22,338 nucleotides of DNA. It comes from Branchiostoma floridae (lineage: Eukaryota > Chordata > Leptocardii > Amphioxiformes > Branchiostomatidae). The translations under genes and the position numbers were made by a program. The stretch spans positions 4,755,821 through 4,778,158 of the forward strand of contig NC_049981.1 of NCBI RefSeq assembly GCF_000003815.2, given 5' to 3'. The first letter of the stretch is position 1; the number at the start of each line of letters is the position of its first letter. Shown in pieces: positions 17,843 through 22,338 of this stretch. The notes under the pieces are model-generated. The model saw nothing but the letters and a program-made list of their open reading frames with translations, ran no database searches and was not told the origin of the DNA.

Positions 17843-18016
17843 ACTGAAGAGATCAGGAAGAAACAGGTCTTGTATACTCTAACTATGAATGAAGACAATT
17901 TCAGATGTCCAAAAGGAGACGTTGAAAGACAATTCAGACTGAAGACAATTTGGATTCCAAAGGATAGCAAGGCTAAGACACGGTTAATGCAAATGAGTCA
18001 ATAAGCTCCTGTTGTT

Positions 18017-18559
18017 TTAGTTGCAGGAGCTAAAAGTTTTTTTCCCCGGGGGGGGGGGGGGGGGTGGTGTTAGTGCTATGTCCCAAGTGCCGGAAAGTTC
18101 CATACGAAGACCCCCTTTTCTGTTGAGGGTGGGATTGTATATTCTCTCATATATGGCTTCTCTAACTCCCCGTTCAAACCAGCGGGCTTCGCGGTCTAGG
18201 ATGTCGGTGGATTGGAGGTTGAAGGAGTGTCCTTGGTTGTGTTCTAGGTGGTTGCAAATAGCAGAGGAGTAGCCGTTGGCGCTGGGTTTGCAATGTTCTT
18301 TGTACCTTGCTTTTAGCGGCCGGCTAGTTTCATCAATGTATGTGTTGGCACAGTTGGGTTCTTCACATTGGAGTCTGTAGATTACATTGGCCTTAGTACC
18401 TTTCTGTGGTTTGTCTTTTGGATGCACCAGTTTGTGTCGGAGGATAGAGTGAGATTTGAAGTTAGTGGCGATGTTGAAGTTTTGGAAGTTTTTCCGAAAC
18501 TCCTTGGACATAAGGTCAACAATAATACGACAATTCGTCGGCAAATTCGTGACATTCAT
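18017..18559 (-). pseudogene. Penelope-like polyprotein C-terminus with GIY-YIG-type remnant
   Basis: This open frame of 180 codons begins in the connector after the missing reverse transcriptase (SILRHKLVHPKDK) and continues into a GIY-YIG-like region. It includes VIYRLQC, TYIDETSRPLKARYKEH, and the typical C-terminal segments REAIYERIYNPTLNRKGG and LSGTWDIAL. The GIY and YIG signatures read VIY and YID, so the conserved Gly of YIG is replaced by Asp, while the Arg and Glu-type context remains. The end runs into a proline stretch encoded by 17 consecutive G on the + strand (18048-18064). It is most likely a dead fragment. Confidence 0.75.
18048..18064 (+). repeat. Poly-G run (17 bases)
   Basis: Uninterrupted G run after CCCC inside the Penelope-like fragment. 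Such runs are prone to length error in sequencing and assembly. Confidence 0.9.
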
Positions 18560-19047
18560 TTAGCTGCTGATGATAAAAAAAACATCGATAAACTTGGCAA
18601 AAAGTTCCAAAGTGACGCATACGGGCAAATTCCTATTACGTCACGCACGTAATGATGTACGTAAGATATATCCTATTGACCTTTTGTGCAAATAATATCT
18701 TCTGTACGCAGCGTTAAACTTTACAAACTGGTCTTATTCTGCGGTGTAACCAGTCAGTGAGGATGAACAAGAAAGATAATACATTTTCGCCAATGAAATA
18801 ATTTCTGCCTACAAGAATCATCTAGTATTCATCGGATTTAATAATTGTGTGGATTTCTTGAACAGTTGATTTGAGGTACCTTTTTACACAGGCAACGTGT
18901 GGGAACTTCCGTCCAAGAGTTGACAATGTTGTTTACTTTGCAAATAAGTACACGCTGTGTGCGCAGGGGTGTAAATTCTCGGCTTTTAGTCAGAGAAAAA
19001 CTTATTCAAAATTAGTCAGAGAGACGTTCAGCCCAACTGCCGTCGCC

Positions 19048-20165
19048 ATGCTCTTTGTGGTTTGCCTCACAGCTGCTTTCTGTAGCTCTGCTAGTGAAAC
19101 ATCAACTCCCCTGGCTCTTGACTCTAATGTTGTTCCACAAGCCTCTCGCAGTGTTCTGCAACAAGAAGCCCTGCCGACCACTGACAATGCTACACAGCTC
19201 GCAGAGTCAGTGAACAGCCATGTCGCCAGTCCAAGCGAGGCAACAAATTTGATAGTGGCTGGCAAGTATCTTTATGATCTCTACTGCAGTATTGGCATTA
19301 AGACAGTTTTCCCTGAAATTGACACATATTGCTGACCGCTTCATCAAAATCCAATCGTTTACACCATATGTAGCCCCACTGAATTACCCTCTTATAATAA
19401 CATTACTCTACTTTTTTTTGTTCCGAGCAGCTTCTATGTCCCTACAAAGCTTGCTCGAGCAAATGCAGGCTGAGATGAAGCAACTTCAGGCGGAAATAGA
19501 GGCCCAAGACCAAATATTCCAGGCTGAAATACAACAACTTCAGGCCAAAGACCAGATGTACCAAGCCGATATCCAACAACTTCAGACCGAGATGGCGGCC
19601 AATGACCAGAGGATTCAGGACCTGGAACAGCGAGACTACGTCGAACGCTGTAAGTGGTGAATGTTTTAGTTTTATAGTTACATGTACATGTATTCATATC
19701 AAGAGTTCAATGAGTAGTCAGTGAGTGGAATATTTTCAACTAAGAGCAGAAGAGAGAGAAAGAGTGAAAGATGGACAGAGAGGGAGAGTAACATGATGTA
19801 TTTTCTCATGGACTCAGGACTCTTCCTTAGCTACGATTGAAATACTGTAAGCTGCCGTAAAACTTGGATTGAATACATTTGACGGTACCCTATTAGGTGA
19901 AAGCGGTGACTTGGAATCTCCAACTAACGTCTTCACGTCCGGAGATGGCTATCGCTACCTTGACGTGACCGCCACGTTCAGCAGGGCCTTCCGGACAACC
20001 CCCGTGGTGACCGTGGGCTTGCGGTCCTTGGACCATTATGCTGGGCACATCCGCGTTAGAGCTAGCTTGGCCTCCGTCTCTACAACAAGCCTAACGGTGC
20101 GAATCAGCACCTGGAGTAGTTCACAGTTGTACTATGCTAATGTGAACTGGTTGGCCTGTGCATGA
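19048..20165 (+). CDS. Gene 6: predicted secreted H-type lectin with coiled-coil stalk
   Basis: The first exon starts at ATG 19048 in a strong start context (GCCGTCGCCATGC). It encodes a signal peptide (MLFVVCLTAAFCSSAS), then a Ser/Thr/Ala-rich segment with an NAT sequon. The coiled-coil exon is 19431-19649 (QLQ spacings 18 and 14, ending EQRDYVERC) and the lectin exon 19897-20165, ending WLACA. The first exon must end in phase 1. Two donors fit: a GC donor, G|GCAAGT, after 19261 (233 residues in total) or a weaker GT after 19288 (242 residues). The frame is open upstream to 18871 but has no ATG. No transmembrane exon is seen, so the protein is predicted to be secreted, unlike its neighbours. 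The binding loop reads TWSS. It is bounded on the left by the Penelope-like element and a truncated array exon 1. No close relative of the first exon is recognised. Confidence 0.7.
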
Positions 20166-20268
20166 AGTGTAAAAGTTACCCACTTTGGTTTAGACGAAGG
20201 AGTCTCACTCGTAATCCTAATTGTAGTGGTTATAAGAAGACGGATTATTCTGTTATGGAAGGAAGTTT

Positions 20269-20280
20269 AATAAAAATAAA
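20269..20280 (+). terminator. Polyadenylation signals of gene 6
   Basis: Two adjacent AATAAA hexamers (20269-20274, 20275-20280) about 105 bases after the stop codon. The 20300-20940 region contains no gene I can support. Confidence 0.6.
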
Positions 20281-20945
20281 CGGTTGAGTCTAACTGCATC
20301 TTTCCGACATCTGTTGTGTGTTTCCCTTTTTTGTCTAATTGTTCCAAGTCTTTGGTTGTTCATGTCAAGTAAACTGTAGCACTGACGGGTATATACTTAA
20401 AAGCAGTGCCATATTGTCCTCGTTTGTCTAAAGGCAAATAGAAAAAAAAACGTTAGTACCGTTATCTACGTTGCGATATACAAACAAGTAGTAAAGACAA
20501 ATCAGACGATATCGTTGAAGAGGTTCATTAGTCACATATGAACACAGTTACTACAAATTTTCTTCGAAGTGAGTGTTTTAAAGGTAAGGTACATACCTAC
20601 AAATTTTCGATGTCTGACTGCACATCTTGTTTACGGAGTCTCTATCTCGCGAAAGAGCACGAGAGTTTTGTATCTTTATGCCCCATAGAACGCCTATACT
20701 TTTTGCTGCCAGATCAAACAAAGCCGGTTGCGCGGGTAACTTGACTAGTTTGTTCACCTGTCGGTGAATTCTGTTCAGTTCATTTTTGGATGTCACCTGT
20801 TTCCTTCGGTAAATAAACCGTTGACACCTGTCGTACGAAGCTCGGTACCGTGTGCTTGTTTTGAAACAATAGCGCAGTCTAACACCGTTAGGTCATCGGT
20901 ACTCTGAACAAAAATAAGGGTAGTGTAACGCATTTGTCGATAAAA

Positions 20946-21036
20946 GTTAGACATCCAGGTCATAACAAATGCCAAATAGCAGTTTCTCATTCAAATGAAT
21001 ATGAAAAAAAGTCATCTTCAGTTGATTGAGAAACTG
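20946..21036. mobile_element. Solo Penelope-like terminal fragment with inverted repeat
   Basis: GTTAGACATCCAGGT at 20946-20960 and the next about 40 bases align with the terminal block at 17732-17790. The fragment also holds an inverted repeat: CAGTTTCTCATTCAA at 20980-20994 and TTGATTGAGAAACTG at 21022-21036 pair with one mismatch around a 27-base loop. No coding part is nearby. Confidence 0.5.
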
Positions 21037-21305
21037 TTATTATAGCAATTGCTGTAAATATTTCTTTGTGTAATGTTCCTCCTTGAAGAGTAGCTGTGAT
21101 ATGTACATGTGACAGACAGCTAAACGAGTTAATGAACTAACTAATAAAAAGCCATACCCAGTTGCCTGAATATAACTGCTATCTGGTGTCCTGCAGTAGT
21201 TTGTTTTGCGTCATCTGTTGTCAGAAACAAAACAAAAAAATAACTATCTTTTTTTTCTTTTCTGATTGCTTAATATTCATCCATCCTTCCTTTCCACCAG
21301 CCATT

Positions 21306-21401
21306 AATCCATCCATCCATCCATCCATCCATCCATCCATCCATCCATCCATCCATCCATCCATCCATCCATCCATCCATCCATCCATCCATCCATCCAT
21401 C
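21306..21401 (+). repeat. (ATCC)n microsatellite
   Basis: Near-perfect tetranucleotide array of about 24 units. The frames across it are repeat translations and not genes. From 21402 to about 22100 I see nothing that supports a gene. Confidence 0.95.
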
Positions 21402-22108
21402 ATCCTTCGATATATCTATTTTTCTATTATTGTAGGTATACACAAGTAGAGAACAAGTAGAGAAGGAGACTTAGATACAAGATATTTTCTTTCTGAGATC
21501 TTTAATCTAATACAAAAACACTATCAGAGACAAAGTTGCAGTACCACTACCGACCGCTATGCAAGATCTGTAAAGAGTCTGTAAAGAGTCCATTTGAAGA
21601 AAAAAAAATGGGCCTATTCTGAAATAGAGAAAACGCTGAAGGCTCACAAAGAGGTTATGATACAAAGCACTACCGAACCTTTGAAAGAATTAAACAACTT
21701 GAAGCAAAGAAACAGAGATAATAACTATAATAACTATCACACAGAAAAAGATAATACTATAATCGAGATATAAGCACTGCTCCTTGTGTTATACTAAATA
21801 AGAATTCATCGCCTGCCTCCCTGAAATCTACATACGTACAGTTTGAAAACAAAACAAAAGCAACAACTGAGTCGCGCATGAAATCTTCTTTATATTCGCT
21901 GAAACAATACTTAATACATAAAGAAAACATCTATTAACATTGGGGCATAACTCCAGTCGATGAAATGGCATGTATTCATACCGACTTCTGTGCAGTTTAT
22001 TTACATGTTGCCACACCTGCATTGCACCCACGCAGCTTTGCTACTTTATATTTGCTACACACAGGTAAGCTTCCTTTCCCCAACAGCGCCCTGTAAACGA
22101 TACCCCCT

Positions 22109-22190
22109 GTTGCCATGGCGACGACACTTCAGCGTGCGTGTGTGTACACAGCAGCACGCTCTTGACCCGTGCGAGTTAAATGATTGACAG
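22109..22190 (+). promoter_or_regulatory. Candidate promoter elements at right edge (RFX-like and PBX/PREP-like)
   Basis: GTTGCCATGGCGAC at 22109-22122 is one base from the RFX X-box palindrome GTTGCCATGGCAAC. TGATTGACAG at 22181-22190 is the exact PBX-PREP/MEIS decamer. Both lie within 145 bases before an ATG at 22253, in sequence richer in CG than the preceding 700 bases. Confidence 0.4.
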
Positions 22191-22252
22191 CTCAATGGGA
22201 CGACCACGTCTGAGGGTAAAGTTCAAGCTATTGAGTTTACCGTACACGCGTC

Positions 22253-22338
22253 ATGGCTGACAGTGGACACAGAGACTGCGGTTTTGTTGACGGCGGTTTT
22301 GTTGACGGCGGTTTTGTTGACGGCGGTTTTGTTGACGG
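22253..22338 (+). CDS. Start of an unidentified reading frame (partial)
   Basis: ATG 22253 (context CGTCATGG) opens MADSGHRDC and then repeats of G-F-V-D-G to the edge of the window with no stop. The product is not recognised. Only 28 codons are visible, so it may be a genuine first exon or chance coding by the 15-bp repeat. The two transcription-factor-like motifs upstream favour a first exon slightly. Confidence 0.35.
   Translation, partial: MADSGHRDCGFVDGGFVDGGFVDGGFVD
22280..22338 (+). repeat. 15-bp tandem repeat, GGTTTTGTTGACGGC
   Basis: Four units (22280, 22295, 22310, 22325), the last cut one base short by the window edge. The unit is a multiple of three and keeps one frame open. The array may continue beyond the window. 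Confidence 0.9.

Larger units (their letters stand above)
17700..18560 (-). mobile_element. Penelope-like retroelement, 5'-truncated
   Basis: On the - strand, the C-terminal part of a Penelope-like polyprotein is followed by a 3' terminal region. It contains a hammerhead-like motif (17801-17842), a 7-bp hairpin GCTCCTG/CAGGAGC (18005-18030) and a terminal block GTTAGACATCCAGGT (17732-17746) that recurs at 20946-20960. The reverse transcriptase domain is absent, so the element is truncated at its 5' end near 18550. The exact outer borders are uncertain. The 17553-17700 stretch between exon 1 and this element is not recognised. Confidence 0.7.

Noticed and set aside
20578-20796. 72-codon - strand frame and the overlapping + strand frame 20538-20744
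   Set aside because: No recognisable domain, no splice partners, no polyadenylation context.
21162-21449. Frames with PSIHPSIH or MDGWMDGW repeats on both strands
   Set aside because: Translation of the ATCC microsatellite.
21960-22065. Possible exon ending in ACAG|GTAAGC
   Set aside because: The donor looks good, but the short hydrophobic peptide has no known relation and no partner exon is visible in the window.
1-22338. CRISPR array, operon or bacterial gene organisation
   Set aside because: No spaced direct repeats. Introns, TATA/Inr-type promoters and AATAAA signals show a eukaryotic locus.

Overview
This looks like about 22 kb of animal nuclear DNA. Genes are split by GT-AG introns, AATAAA-type polyadenylation signals follow the stop codons, and there are microsatellites, a Penelope-like retroelement and two runs of N from scaffolding. 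The gene family (type II membrane proteins with a coiled-coil stalk and a C-terminal H-type lectin domain, in a tandem array) suits a marine invertebrate deuterostome. My best guess is an amphioxus (Branchiostoma), but I inferred this from gene content and did not test it.

Layout, all on the + strand: (0) the last exon of a lectin gene enters from the left edge (1-185); (1) an intact four-exon gene at 1876-4173; (2) a four-exon gene at 5008-7001 with an 8-bp frameshifting deletion; (3) an intact five-exon gene at 7773-10031; (4) an intact four-exon gene at 11731-13745; (5) a five-exon gene at 14511-16758 with an 11-bp frameshifting deletion; (6) a gene at 19048-20165 that keeps the stalk and lectin exons but has a signal-peptide exon in place of the cytoplasmic and membrane exons. 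The array also holds an exon-1 relic at 983-1106 and a truncated promoter plus exon 1 at 17282-17552. Genes 2-3 and 4-5 form a segmental duplication with a period of about 6.74 kb.

There are two architectures. 'Long' genes (3, 5) have exon 1 (cytoplasmic tail), exon 2 (transmembrane), exon 3 (stalk), exon 4 (coiled coil) and exon 5 (lectin). 'Short' genes (1, 2, 4) lack exon 3. Their coiled-coil exon begins with a splice acceptor and about four codons that match DNA found upstream of the promoters. Intron 2 of the short genes also carries a second copy of the promoter and the first codons of exon 1. Splice phases agree across all intact genes (1, 0, [1], 1), which supports the exon models.

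Mobile DNA: a 970-bp TTAA-flanked, piggyBac-like non-autonomous element (10456-11425) has its empty site preserved downstream of gene 5. A 5'-truncated Penelope-like element on the - strand (about 17700-18560) carries a GIY-YIG remnant and a hammerhead-like motif. A LINE-like 3' fragment sits in intron 2 of gene 1. The right edge holds a candidate promoter and the start of an unrelated reading frame with a 15-bp in-frame repeat.

If expressed, the proteins would form a set of cell-surface glycan-binding proteins plus one secreted version, differing in stalk length and in lectin binding-site residues. This is plausible for innate recognition or cell adhesion, but the role is inference.
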